Positions 1 through 9,886 of a stretch of DNA of 64,000 bases are shown piece by piece; the stretch's first letter is position 1; each line of letters begins with the position of its first letter. The position numbers and the translations under genes are program-made. The notes below the pieces were generated by a model. That model ran no database searches. It saw nothing but the letters and a program-made list of their open reading frames with translations, and was not told the origin of the DNA. The stretch is taken from assembly GCA_012719545.1 (NCBI GenBank), contig JAAYAD010000057.1:1-64000 (forward strand), written 5' to 3'. This DNA comes from Clostridiaceae bacterium (GTDB taxonomy: Bacteria; Bacillota; Clostridia; DSM-8532).

Positions 1-13
1 AAGTGAACCCCTT

Positions 14-568
14 TTGTTAGACAAAAGAGCTAACGAAAGGGGTTTAATAATGTCAGGAAAAAAGAAATACTCTAATGAGTTCAAGTGTGCGATTGTTAAT
101 GAGTATTTAAACGGGTATACAGGAGGCTATCGTGTTTTAGCTGCAAAGTATGGAATTCATGTTTCTATGATAAAAAAGTGGGTTGCCCTTTACAAGAATG
201 GTGGAATGGATCAGCTTACTAAAGTTTGTCGTACCTATAGTGGAGAATTTAAAGTTCATGTTGTAGAATATATAAATCAGAACTCTTTGTCTACACGTGC
301 AGCGGCAGCACTTTTTGGAATTCAAAGCGCACCAACAATTTCAAAATGGGAGCGTACCTATTACGAAGAGGGCAAAGAGGCACTTTACGAAGAACGGCGA
401 GGGCGGTCACGAAAAATGAGTACTAAGAAGCCAAAATCTAAGAAGAACATCAATGAAAATGAAGATCTTCTTGCTGAAGTTCAGCGTCTTCGCATGGAGA
501 ATGAATACCTAAAAAAATTGAATGCCTTAATTCAAGAGCGGGAAAAGTCGGAACAGAAGAGAAAATAG
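14..568 (+). CDS. IS3-family transposase OrfA (helix-turn-helix)
   Basis: ORF with two HTH-like segments (YSNEFKCAIVNEYLNG..., YSGEFKVHVVEYI...) and a C-terminal coiled-coil (LLAEVQRLRMENEYLKKLNALIQE). Confidence 0.9.
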   Translation: MLDKRANERGLIMSGKKKYSNEFKCAIVNEYLNGYTGGYRVLAAKYGIHVSMIKKWVALYKNGGMDQLTKVCRTYSGEFKVHVVEYINQNSLSTRAAAALFGIQSAPTISKWERTYYEEGKEALYEERRGRSRKMSTKKPKSKKNINENEDLLAEVQRLRMENEYLKKLNALIQEREKSEQKRK

Positions 569-612
569 CCGTCATTTCTGAATTAAGGCAGAACTATCCG
601 CTTGAAGCATTA

Positions 613-1413
613 TTGAAGTTAGCTGGTGTGGTCAGAAGCACATATTATTACTACCTGAAGCGTGTTCAGCGGCCTGATAAGTATCTCGCCGAGAGGAATG
701 AAATAACAGCCATTTACCATGAGAATCAAGGACGTTATGGTTATCGCCGGATAACTCTTGAGATGCGAAACCGAGGCTATATCATCAATCATAAGACTGT
801 TCAACGCTTGATGAAGCAACTGAAACTAAAGTGTCAGGTTCGGATCAAGAAGTACAGATCCTACAAGGGCGAAATTGGTAAAGTAGCTCCGAATCTCATC
901 AATCGGGACTTCCACGCAGCAGCTCCGAACCAGAAATGGACAACTGATATTACTGAGTTTTCTCTGTTTGGCCAAAAGCTTTATTTCTCCCCAATTCTTG
1001 ATATGTACAATAGCGAGATTATCAGTTACAACATTAGTGATAAGCCACATCTTGGGCAAGTCTTAGATATGCTTGACAAGGCGTTCGTAAAGATACCTGA
1101 CGGCACTGGGCTGATATTTCATTCGGATCAAGGATGGCAGTATCAGCACAAGCATTATCAGCATCGCCTAAAAGAGAAGGGAATTGTTCAAAGTATGTCT
1201 CGTAAGGGAAACTGCTTGGACAATGCCATCATGGAGAACTTTTTCGGTCTACTCAAGTCCGAACTACTGTATTTAAGAAATTTTAAGGATATTAACGAGT
1301 TTAAAGATGAACTAGTGAAATATATCGACTACTACAATAATCGTCGAATAAAGGGCAAGCTAAAAGGTCTGAGCCCGGTTCAATACCGAGTTCAGACCCA
1401 AATAGTTGCTTAA
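613..1413 (+). CDS. IS3-family transposase OrfB (rve integrase core)
   Basis: NQKWTTDITEF..., HSDQGWQYQ, SRKGNCLDNAIMENFFGLLKSE motifs; the frame extends upstream of 613 and is probably joined to OrfA by -1 frameshifting. Confidence 0.92.
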   Translation: MKLAGVVRSTYYYYLKRVQRPDKYLAERNEITAIYHENQGRYGYRRITLEMRNRGYIINHKTVQRLMKQLKLKCQVRIKKYRSYKGEIGKVAPNLINRDFHAAAPNQKWTTDITEFSLFGQKLYFSPILDMYNSEIISYNISDKPHLGQVLDMLDKAFVKIPDGTGLIFHSDQGWQYQHKHYQHRLKEKGIVQSMSRKGNCLDNAIMENFFGLLKSELLYLRNFKDINEFKDELVKYIDYYNNRRIKGKLKGLSPVQYRVQTQIVA

Positions 1414-1497
1414 TTACGATATCCGCCTTTTGTCTAACCTTTTGGGGTCAGTTCACAAGTGTAGAGCTTTTTCCTTTGATTATTTACCATCACATCT

Positions 1498-2895
1498 TCA
1501 AAATAGCATATTATCGAACTGCAACGACTTTATAAACTCTTTTCCATTATTAATCTGAATGGTTACACTTTCTTTTGAGGGGCCTCCGGGAGCTTTTCTG
1601 TCGCTTATGCATGTTTGAAGACTTATTGCATCATATATGTCCATGTCAATCTTGTCGGAAAACTGATGGAGTTCTTCCATAGAAAGGTCATCCAGGCCTT
1701 TATTTTTCTCTATGCAATATGCCACCATTTTTCCCACTATTTTATGGGAATCCCGGAAGGGTATGCCTTTCTTTACCAGATAATCGGCCAGGTCAGTAGC
1801 ATTGGTAAAGCCACCTTTAGCAGCAAAAAGGAGGTTTTCTTTTTTAATTTTAACTGTTTCCAGCATACGAGTAAAAATGGGGAGGGACAGTTTAACCGTG
1901 TCCACCGCGTTAAAGATAGCTTCCTTGTCTTCCTGCATGTCCTTGTTGTAAGCTAAAGGCAGACCCTTCATAACAGTGAGCAGAGTAAATAGGCTTCCAT
2001 ATACTCGACCGGTCTTCCCACGCACCAGTTCAGCTATATCAGGATTCTTTTTTTGCGGCATAATAGATGAACCGGTACTATAAGCATCATCCAATTCAAT
2101 AAATGAGAATTCATGAGAGCACCACAATATTATTTCTTCACTGAAACGTGACAGATGCATCATAATTATTGAAAGGCAGGATGCCAGTTCAATAACAAAG
2201 TCCCTGTCACTTATTGCGTCAATGCTGTTTTCGGTTATCTTTGAAAAACCAAGTTCATCGGCCACCATCTGGCGGTTAATAGGATAAGTGGTTGAAGCAA
2301 GGGCTCCCGATCCCAAAGGCATAACATCAATCCTGTCGTAACAGTCGTCAAGCCGCTCCACATCCCTCCTGAACATCTGGAAGTAGGCCATAAGGTGGTG
2401 GGCGAGGGTGACGGGCTGTGCTCTTTGCAGATGGGTGTAGCCGGGAATGATAGTATCCAGATTATTTTCGGCCAGGTTAATCAATACCTCCAGAAGCTCT
2501 TTTAACATGACCTTTATTTTAATTACCTCGTCCTTAAGATACATCCTAAGGTCAAGTGCAACCTGGTCATTGCGGCTTCTTCCGGTATGCAGCTTCTTTC
2601 CAACATCGCCAATTCGCTGTATAAGAATTGACTCTATATTCATATGGATGTCTTCAGCAGACACATCAAAATCTACCCTGCCATTTTCAATATCCTCAAG
2701 AATTTGAAAAAGGGTATCGCGTATAAGGGAAGCTTCTTCTTCGGGTATAATTCCGCATTTTCCAAGCATCTTTACATGCGCAGCACTCCCCATGATGTCC
2801 TGTCTGTACATCCTCTTGTCAAAATGTATTGACGAGTTAAAATCATCTGTAATTTTGTCGGTATTCTTTGAAAATCTTCCGCCCCAAAGCTTCAT
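1498..2895 (-). CDS. argH: Argininosuccinate lyase
   Basis: [22 protein letters not shown] signature. Confidence 0.97.
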   Translation of the reverse strand: MKLWGGRFSKNTDKITDDFNSSIHFDKRMYRQDIMGSAAHVKMLGKCGIIPEEEASLIRDTLFQILEDIENGRVDFDVSAEDIHMNIESILIQRIGDVGKKLHTGRSRNDQVALDLRMYLKDEVIKIKVMLKELLEVLINLAENNLDTIIPGYTHLQRAQPVTLAHHLMAYFQMFRRDVERLDDCYDRIDVMPLGSGALASTTYPINRQMVADELGFSKITENSIDAISDRDFVIELASCLSIIMMHLSRFSEEIILWCSHEFSFIELDDAYSTGSSIMPQKKNPDIAELVRGKTGRVYGSLFTLLTVMKGLPLAYNKDMQEDKEAIFNAVDTVKLSLPIFTRMLETVKIKKENLLFAAKGGFTNATDLADYLVKKGIPFRDSHKIVGKMVAYCIEKNKGLDDLSMEELHQFSDKIDMDIYDAISLQTCISDRKAPGGPSKESVTIQINNGKEFIKSLQFDNMLF

Positions 2896-2949
2896 TTTAA
2901 TCCTCTTTCTTTAAGCTTGTTTATTTTTGATTATGTTTTCTTTTGTTAT

Positions 2950-4170
2950 TTATATTTCCTTAATATTATTTTTCTTTTTCATATTGGCCTGAACCTGCAT
3001 TGGCAGTCCAAAGAGGTTTATAAAGCCCCCTGCATCTTTGTGATCATATACATTATCGGCACCAAAGGTGCAGAGTTCTTCACTGAAGAGGGAATAGGGA
3101 GATGTAACCCCTGCAGGTATGATGTTTCCTTTATACAGCTTTAGCTTGACAGTACCTGTTACATACTTCTGGGTTGAATCCACAAAAGCAGAAAGTGCTT
3201 CACGGAGAGGAGTAAACCACTGTCCGTAGTAAACTAGTTCTGCAAAGCGCTGAGAAACCAGAGCCTTGTAATGAGCGGTATCCCTGTCAAGTGTTATGCT
3301 CTCCAGTTCCTTATGAGCAGCATAAAGAATTGCTCCGCCCGGTGTTTCATATACACCGCGTGATTTCATTCCAACAAGACGGTTTTCAACTATATCGACA
3401 ATGCCGATGCCATTTTCGCCGCCAAGCTTATTGAGATATTTAAGAAGTTCAACAGGAGAAAGAGCCTTTCCGTCAACCTTTACAGGAATGCCCTTTTCAA
3501 ATTCGATTTCTACATATGTAGCCTTGTCCGGTGCTTTTTCAGGGGTGACTGACAATTGAAGAAGCCTGTCGTATAAAGGTTCGTTAGCCGGATTTTCAAG
3601 CTCAGAACCTTCATGGGAAAGATGCCAGATGTTCCTGTCACGGCTGTAATTGTCCTTTTTGGTTACAGGAATAGGGATACCCCTTGCTTCAGCATAGTCA
3701 ATGGCATCTTCTCTGGAACGGATATCCCAGATTCTCCAGGGTGCAATAATTTTAAGATGGGGTGCAAGAGCCTTTACTGTAAGCTCAAAACGAACCTGGT
3801 CATTGCCTTTGCCTGTTGCGCCGTGGGCAATTGCCGTAGCGCCTTCTTTTTCAGCAATTTCGACAAGGCGTTTGGCTATTATGGGACGGGCAAAGGATGT
3901 TCCCAAAAGATATTTTCCTTCATATACCGCACCGGCTTTTAATGTGGGATATATGTAATCTGTTATAAACTCTTCTGTAAGGTCCTCAATATAGATTTTG
4001 CTGGCCCCGGTTTTTATGGCCTTTTCCCTTAAAGGTTCCAGTTCCTCTCCCTGACCAACATCTGCAGCCATTGCAATAACTTCTGCATTGTAATTTTCTT
4101 TAAGCCACGGTATTATTATTGAGGTATCAAGACCGCCTGAATAGGCAAGCACTATTTTTTCCTTACTCAT
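2950..4170 (-). CDS. argG: Argininosuccinate synthase
   Basis: [19 protein letters not shown]; adjacent to argH. Confidence 0.97.
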   Translation of the reverse strand: MSKEKIVLAYSGGLDTSIIIPWLKENYNAEVIAMAADVGQGEELEPLREKAIKTGASKIYIEDLTEEFITDYIYPTLKAGAVYEGKYLLGTSFARPIIAKRLVEIAEKEGATAIAHGATGKGNDQVRFELTVKALAPHLKIIAPWRIWDIRSREDAIDYAEARGIPIPVTKKDNYSRDRNIWHLSHEGSELENPANEPLYDRLLQLSVTPEKAPDKATYVEIEFEKGIPVKVDGKALSPVELLKYLNKLGGENGIGIVDIVENRLVGMKSRGVYETPGGAILYAAHKELESITLDRDTAHYKALVSQRFAELVYYGQWFTPLREALSAFVDSTQKYVTGTVKLKLYKGNIIPAGVTSPYSLFSEELCTFGADNVYDHKDAGGFINLFGLPMQVQANMKKKNNIKEI

Positions 4171-4411
4171 TTATAAACATCTCCGTTCTGTGATAATATT
4201 ATGTTGTAGCTTAATTATAAATAATTATACAACACGATGTATATATATACAATACTATATGGAATTTTTATGTCTGTTTTTACAGTCTTATGGGAATGAC
4301 TGCATAAATTATCAGCGATTTTGTGAATGGGAGCTTAAATGCTTTAAGGTATTAATATTAATTCCGATATTAACCTAGAAAAGCATATATTTTATAGATT
4401 GGAGCATAAAC

Positions 4412-4909
4412 ATGGTAATTATTGGAATAGACCCGGGTTTTGCAATAACAGGATACGGAATTATAGATTATACCGGGAACAAGTTTCGTCTTTTGGATGT
4501 AGGTGCCATAACAACCCAGCCGGATCTTGAATTGTCGGATAGGCTTTTGGTTTTGAATTTAAAACTTGATGAGCTGATATCAAAATACAAGCCTGACGCT
4601 ATGGCTGTTGAGGAGCTGTTTTTCAACACAAACGTCAAGACTGCCATTAAGGTTGGACATGGAAGGGGCGTGGCCCTGCTTTCAGCAGCCAAGGCAGGCA
4701 TTAAAGTGTATGAATATACGCCGCTGCAGGTAAAACAGGCCGTAGTAGGGTATGGCAGAGCCAAAAAGGAACAGGTTCAGCAAATGGTTAAGGTTCTTTT
4801 AAATCTTGATAAAATCCCCAAGCCCGATGATGCTGCCGATGCTTTGGCTGTTGCCATTTGCCATGCACATAGCAGTGGGACTTCAAGGCTTATGAAGATT
4901 TGGTCTTAA
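4412..4909 (+). CDS. ruvC: Crossover junction endodeoxyribonuclease RuvC
   Basis: [44 protein letters not shown]. Confidence 0.96.
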   Translation: MVIIGIDPGFAITGYGIIDYTGNKFRLLDVGAITTQPDLELSDRLLVLNLKLDELISKYKPDAMAVEELFFNTNVKTAIKVGHGRGVALLSAAKAGIKVYEYTPLQVKQAVVGYGRAKKEQVQQMVKVLLNLDKIPKPDDAADALAVAICHAHSSGTSRLMKIWS

Positions 4910-4970
4910 GAAAATCTGATTTAGAAGATGACAAATTCTGTCTTTACGTTAGCTGCAGAAGAAATGAAAA

Positions 4971-4995
4971 AAGCCGGTTCTCTGGAAACCGGCTT
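4971..4995. terminator. Intrinsic terminator-like hairpin between ruvC and tRNA-Gln
   Basis: AAGCCGGTT/AACCGGCTT arms; A-run on the left gives a T-tract for the minus-strand tRNA transcript. Confidence 0.7.
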
Positions 4996-5001
4996 ATCTT
5001 T

Positions 5002-5075
5002 TGGCTGCGGATTAAGGATTTGAACCCTAACAAACTGATCCAGAGTCAGTCGTGCTACCGTTACACCAATCCGCA
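5002..5075 (-). tRNA. tRNA-Gln (anticodon CTG), CCA encoded
   Basis: Reverse complement TGCGGATTGGTGTAACGGTAGCACGACTGACTCTGGATCAGTTTGTTAGGGTTCAAATCCTTAATCCGCAGCCA folds as a cloverleaf; anticodon loop CTCTGGA. Confidence 0.9.
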
Positions 5076-5448
5076 ACGACGAAACTTATTATAATATGAT
5101 TTTCAGATGATTTCAAGCCCTTTTTTAAAAATTTTTTTGAGAAAGAATTACCTAATTTAATCTGTACTGACAATTAATTTTGAATAGTAATCGGTTATGA
5201 ACGAACTGTTTCTACTATTAATATATCCATTAATAAAAAAATATTTCGTCTTCTATATCAAACAGGAGTAAACTTAAAAGGAACAGGAAAAACAAAAAAG
5301 GACCTGGCAGAAATTATGGCCAAGCCCTTGCTTTAGTTTAAGAGTGTATTAAGAGCCTATATAATATTGGCGGCAAACGAACATAGGCATGTATTAAATA
5401 TGTTAGGCTGCATTTTCTTATTGTAAGAACAATTAGTATATCAAGGTT

Positions 5449-6510
5449 TTATACCTTCGTTACCCAGTTGAAAGGATCGGGCTTTGTGCAGTACTGTATG
5501 CCTGTCAACTCATCATAAAGCTTCTGAGAAAGCTCACCGATGTGTCCGTTGCTTAAGGTGATTTTTCTGTCATTCCAGCAAAGTTCTCCTATAGGAGATA
5601 TAACAGCAGCGGTACCGGTGCCGAAGGCTTCTTTTAACAGGCCCTTGTCATGGGCTTCGTAGATCTCCTGTATGGATAGCCTTCTTTCAGCTACATTAAG
5701 TCCCCAGTGCTTTAAAAGCTCAATGCAGGACTTTCTAGTAATTCCGGGCAGAATGCTTCCGTTAAGCTCAGGAGTGACAATTTCATCTCCAATTACAAAG
5801 AAGACGTTCATTGTGCCGACTTCTTCAACATACTTTTTCTCTATGCCATCCAGCCAGAGAACCTGAGTATAGCCCTTTTTCTTGGCAACTTCCTGGGCTT
5901 TCAGGCTTGCTGCGTAGTTTGCGCTGGCTTTTGCCTCGCCAAGGCCACCTGCAACGGCACGGACATAATTGGACTCAACATAAATCTTGACAGGATTAAG
6001 GCCTTCCTTGTAGTATGCTCCTACTGGTCCTGTAATTATAATGAAGTGATATGTATTTGACGGGCGGACACCCAGATATGGATCAGTTGCAATAATGAAG
6101 GGGCGGATATACAATGAAGTTCCCGGCGCATTTGGTACCCAGTCCTTATCAATAGAAATGAGCTTTTTCATTGCTTCAATTGCAAATTCTTCATCAACTC
6201 TTGGAATGCACATCCTGTCACAGGACTTATTCAAGCGCTTCATGTTCTCATCGGGTCTGAACAATACTACCTGTTCATCACTTATTCTGTAAGCTTTTAA
6301 ACCTTCAAAGATACTTTGGCCATAGTGGAACACCATAATAGAAGGCTCATAGGCAATGGGCCCATAAGGAACTATTCTGGGATTGTGCCAGCCTTTACCA
6401 TCAGTATAATCCATAATAAACATGTGATCTGAAAAAATGTTTCCAAAACCTAGGTTCTCAGGATCGGGTTTTGCTTTAGGATTTTTGGTCAGTTCTACTC
6501 TTATTTCCAT
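5449..6510 (-). CDS. ilvE: Branched-chain amino acid aminotransferase
   Basis: GFGNIFSDHMFIMDYTDGKGW...; GGLGEAKASANYAASLKAQ; EVGTMNVFFV. Confidence 0.93.
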   Translation of the reverse strand: MEIRVELTKNPKAKPDPENLGFGNIFSDHMFIMDYTDGKGWHNPRIVPYGPIAYEPSIMVFHYGQSIFEGLKAYRISDEQVVLFRPDENMKRLNKSCDRMCIPRVDEEFAIEAMKKLISIDKDWVPNAPGTSLYIRPFIIATDPYLGVRPSNTYHFIIITGPVGAYYKEGLNPVKIYVESNYVRAVAGGLGEAKASANYAASLKAQEVAKKKGYTQVLWLDGIEKKYVEEVGTMNVFFVIGDEIVTPELNGSILPGITRKSCIELLKHWGLNVAERRLSIQEIYEAHDKGLLKEAFGTGTAAVISPIGELCWNDRKITLSNGHIGELSQKLYDELTGIQYCTKPDPFNWVTKV

Positions 6511-6678
6511 ACTACAAACACACTCCTTTGGTTTTATAGTTTACACCAATAATTTTTAAAAATCTATAAAAAAAGATGTAACATTACCAACAAAATCAAT
6601 AAATATTTAATGTGGCTTTAAGCACACTTGCACGAAACTGCATATTGTAAACTATAAGCATTATGGAGTGGTGATAAT

Positions 6679-7959
6679 ATGGTTATTCATGTGGTCAGGC
6701 CCGGTGATAGTATTTATTCCATAGCAAGGCAGTATGGAGTACCCTGGCAGAAAATAGTATCAGATAATGAACTTGAAAATCCCAATCAGCTTGTTGTAGG
6801 GCAGACCATAGTTATTTTGGAAGGATACAGGCAGCATGTGGTTAGGCCTGGTGAATCCCTTTATCTAATTGCCCTGCAGTACCAGCTTCCCATAAGGCAG
6901 GTTATCAGTGCAAATCCGCAGATCAGCGATCCTGCAAGGCTTATGCCGGGACAAACTGTAAATATTCCGCCCAGAACCATTAATTTTGGTCCCATTGAGG
7001 TTAACGGCTATGCTTTTCCCAATATCAACATGGAGACATTGAGAAAAACATTGCCCTATCTTACATACTTAAGCATTTTCAGCCATCAGGTAAACGCTGA
7101 TGGATCTCTTGATGAAATAAACGATACCCCACTTATACAGGCAGCCCGAAATGCCGGCGTTGCTCCTTTGATGGTTATCACCAACATAGGGGACAACGGC
7201 GGCTTTGACAGTGATCTTGCAAGCACCATATTAAACAGTGATTCGCTGCAAAATGTTCTTCTGGACAATGTTGTTAATATTCTGGGACAAAAAAATTACT
7301 ATGGACTGGATATTGATTTTGAATATATTTATCCGAGAGACAGGGAAAAGTATAATAATTTCCTTAGAAAGACCGTGGAAAGACTTCGTCCTCTTGGCTA
7401 TACAGTAACCACGGCACTTGCGCCCAAAATTTCTGCCACCCAGCAGGGAAGGTTGTATGAAGGCCATGATTATCCTGTACATGGAGAATTGGCTGACCAT
7501 GTAATTATCATGACTTATGAATGGGGATACACCTACAGCCCGCCCCAGGCTGTGGCACCATTAAATGAAGTGAGAAGGGTTCTGGAATATGCGGTAACTG
7601 CAATTCCCAGAAGAAAAATAATGATGGGTATTCCAAACTACGGATACAACTGGACTTTGCCTTTTGTTGAGGGTACTGCCGCCCAGACAATATCAAATGT
7701 TGGAGCAGTTAATCTTGCCCAGCAGGAGGGGGCCTTCATTCAATTTGATCCGGTTGCTCAGGCTCCGTATTTCAGGTATTACGATTCAAGCGGACGCCAG
7801 CATGAGGTATGGTTTGAGGATGCCAGAAGCATTCTGGCTAAGCTCTCTTTGGCCAATGAATTCAGAGTGGGAGGCATAAGCTACTGGACAATCAATCAGT
7901 TCTTCCCGCAGAATTGGCTTGTTCTGGATTCTGTATATGACATTGTAAAGGTATTATAG
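6679..7959 (+). CDS. LysM-repeat plus GH18-domain protein (spore germination protein YaaH-like)
   Basis: Two LysM repeats (HVVRPGDSIYSIARQYG; HVVRPGESLYLIALQYQ) and a GH18 core (YYGLDIDFEYI, IIMTYEWGY). Confidence 0.92.
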   Translation: MVIHVVRPGDSIYSIARQYGVPWQKIVSDNELENPNQLVVGQTIVILEGYRQHVVRPGESLYLIALQYQLPIRQVISANPQISDPARLMPGQTVNIPPRTINFGPIEVNGYAFPNINMETLRKTLPYLTYLSIFSHQVNADGSLDEINDTPLIQAARNAGVAPLMVITNIGDNGGFDSDLASTILNSDSLQNVLLDNVVNILGQKNYYGLDIDFEYIYPRDREKYNNFLRKTVERLRPLGYTVTTALAPKISATQQGRLYEGHDYPVHGELADHVIIMTYEWGYTYSPPQAVAPLNEVRRVLEYAVTAIPRRKIMMGIPNYGYNWTLPFVEGTAAQTISNVGAVNLAQQEGAFIQFDPVAQAPYFRYYDSSGRQHEVWFEDARSILAKLSLANEFRVGGISYWTINQFFPQNWLVLDSVYDIVKVL

Positions 7960-7991
7960 GCTGTCATTGTATTAAGTTGAGGTGAATACCT

Positions 7992-8543
7992 GTGAACAAT
8001 GATGGTAGATATTGTGACTTTTGGGACGAAGTCGAAGGAGAAATCCCAGGAAAACCTTTTGATGTTTTCCTGGGTCGTTCATATCCGTATAAAAAGCTGA
8101 TAGATAATTATATCCGAAATCCATGGGATATGGAAAATCAGGAGGAAGTGTTAATTGAAGAGCTTTACGAAGATGAGTATGAAATAGATTCGGACCTGTG
8201 CGAGTTGGGGCTTTCATATTTAAGAATTGCACACCTTCATTCCCATGCACAAAAAATAGACATATATATGGATGGAATCCCTTTATACATGGGATTAAAG
8301 TATAAAAACCTTACATACCGTATTCGCGTAAGGCCGGGACCCCACAGGTTCGTAATATGTCAGTCCGGACAAGTACGTCCTCTATTGTCAAAAGCGCTGA
8401 GTGTCCCCAAAAAAAGCACGGTTTACCTATTGTTTTTTGGAAGACGTTCAAAACCCGATTTAATGTATTTAAAGGATAGACCCAAAATCACAAGTGCCAG
8501 GCATGGTACTAAATTGGCATATTTTTTGCCAAAGGCTTTTTAA
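7992..8543 (+). CDS. Hypothetical protein with DUF4397-like segment
   Basis: GTG start with upstream GAGGTGA RBS; LRIAHLHSHAQKIDIYMDGIPLYMGLKYKNLTYRIRVRPGPHRFVI resembles one DUF4397 repeat. Confidence 0.6.
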   Translation: MNNDGRYCDFWDEVEGEIPGKPFDVFLGRSYPYKKLIDNYIRNPWDMENQEEVLIEELYEDEYEIDSDLCELGLSYLRIAHLHSHAQKIDIYMDGIPLYMGLKYKNLTYRIRVRPGPHRFVICQSGQVRPLLSKALSVPKKSTVYLLFFGRRSKPDLMYLKDRPKITSARHGTKLAYFLPKAF

Positions 8544-8567
8544 TCAATCATTAATCCCGTGACATAT

Positions 8568-8590
8568 CCGGCTTTGCCGGTAATTTTTTT
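8568..8590 (+). terminator. Intrinsic terminator
   Basis: CCGGCTTTGCCGG followed by TAATTTTTTT. Confidence 0.65.
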
Positions 8591-8722
8591 ATTCTCACTA
8601 ATTAGACTTTCGAAAAAAGTCGAAATTTCCATAAATCAAAGCTTGATTATAGCCCGACATTCAGGCAATATAAATTTATGGCTATAAACGATAAACTTTA
8701 AGGATACCTGAGGTGCAAAAGA

Positions 8723-9247
8723 ATGATATTATCGGGCAAAGAGATACAAAGGCGGCTTGGAAAGGACATTTTTATTGAGCCTTTTAATCCGGCACAGTTA
8801 AATCCCAACAGCTATAATCTTAAACTCCATAATGAGCTTCTTGTATATGAAAATAACCTTCTTGACATGAAGAAGGAAAATAAGGCAAAGTTGATAACCA
8901 TCCCTGAAGAGGGCCTGATATTGGAACCCAACAGGCTCTATCTTGGAAGGACAAAAGAATATACAAGGACAGAGAATCTTGTTCCTATGCTTGAGGGAAG
9001 GTCTTCCATTGGTAGACTTGGACTGTTCATACATGTAACTGCAGGGTTTGGCGATGTGGGGTTTTCCGGATACTGGACCCTTGAAATATACTGCATACAG
9101 CCCATAAAGATATATCCTGATGTTGAAATCTGCCAGATTTACTATCATTCCATAGAAGGAGACTTTGAAAAATACTCCAGCGGAAAATACCAGAACAATA
9201 CAGGAATTCAGCCTAGCCTATTGTTTAAGGACTTTGAGAAGAAATAA
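8723..9247 (+). CDS. dcd: dCTP deaminase
   Basis: MILSGKEIQRRLGKDIFIEPFNPAQLNPNSYNL; EGRSSIGRLGLFIHVTAGFGDVGFSGYWTLE. Confidence 0.95.
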   Translation: MILSGKEIQRRLGKDIFIEPFNPAQLNPNSYNLKLHNELLVYENNLLDMKKENKAKLITIPEEGLILEPNRLYLGRTKEYTRTENLVPMLEGRSSIGRLGLFIHVTAGFGDVGFSGYWTLEIYCIQPIKIYPDVEICQIYYHSIEGDFEKYSSGKYQNNTGIQPSLLFKDFEKK

Positions 9248-9250
9248 AAG

Positions 9251-9871
9251 TCACCTGTTTTTATAATAGAATATGGCAAGTTGAGTTCTGTCCCTTAACC
9301 CCAGCTTTTCAAGAATAGTGGTTATGGTATTTCTTACCGTGCCTTCACTTATGTATAGCTTTTGGGCTATTTCCTTGTTACTAAGACCTTCGGCAACAGC
9401 CTTTATTATTTCAAGCTCCTTTTCAGTAATGCCGAATGACGAAAAATCAGTATTAACGCTTTTGCTGATAAGGGATGGAATTTTTGAAACTATGTCATCG
9501 CCAAAAACATTTTGCCCCATATATACAGCTCTTAAAGACGGTACAATGCTCTCAAAATTCTGCTTTACTATATAGCCCTTGGCACCGATTTTAAGAGCTT
9601 TTATTATATACTCATCATCTGAAAAAGTAGTCAAAAACAATATTTTAGCGCCGCTATTGCTTTCCAGAATCTTTTCCGCGGCATCAAGACCTGTCATTTC
9701 ATCCATCCTGATATCCATCAAAAGAATATCAGGCTTCAATGTATTGTAAAGTTCAATGGCATCTTTGCCGCTGTGGCCAATACCTGCAACCTTAATATCA
9801 TCCTCAGCTTCCAGTATTGTTTTAAGAGCAGTACATACAAGCTTGTCATCATCAATAATTGCAATCCTCAA
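9251..9871 (-). CDS. NarL/LuxR-family response regulator
   Basis: REC domain (DILLMDIRMDEMTGLDA) and LuxR HTH (GLSNKEIAQKLYISEGTVRNTITTILEKLGLRDRTQLAIF). Confidence 0.94.
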   Translation of the reverse strand: MRIAIIDDDKLVCTALKTILEAEDDIKVAGIGHSGKDAIELYNTLKPDILLMDIRMDEMTGLDAAEKILESNSGAKILFLTTFSDDEYIIKALKIGAKGYIVKQNFESIVPSLRAVYMGQNVFGDDIVSKIPSLISKSVNTDFSSFGITEKELEIIKAVAEGLSNKEIAQKLYISEGTVRNTITTILEKLGLRDRTQLAIFYYKNR

Positions 9872-9886
9872 TTAAAATCCGCTCCT

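Larger units (their letters stand above)
4..1455 (+). mobile_element. IS3-family insertion sequence (orfA + orfB)
   Basis: HTH orfA and DDE integrase orfB in -1 relative frame. Imperfect terminal inverted repeats: TGAAC...CCC...TTAGACAAAAG at left; reverse complement of CTTTTGTCTAACCTTTTGGGGTCAGTTCA at right. Right flank 'caag' versus left flank '(?)aag' is consistent with a 3-4 bp TSD. Confidence 0.9.

Noticed and set aside
3613-3958. Overlapping plus-strand ORFs within argG
   Set aside because: Antisense to a strongly supported argG CDS with no independent evidence.
4228-4241. GTATATATATAC palindrome upstream of argG as an ArgR box
   Set aside because: Simple TA repeat; cannot be told apart from AT-rich promoter sequence without a motif model.
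4900-5094. 64-aa ORF overlapping the tRNA and terminator
   Set aside because: Covers a tRNA gene on the other strand; no RBS or family resemblance.
5170-5340. Possible decayed gene (frames giving FRLLYQTGVNLKGTGKTKKDLAEIMAKPLL*)
   Set aside because: Short, needs frameshifts, no recognisable family; too weak to annotate as a pseudogene.
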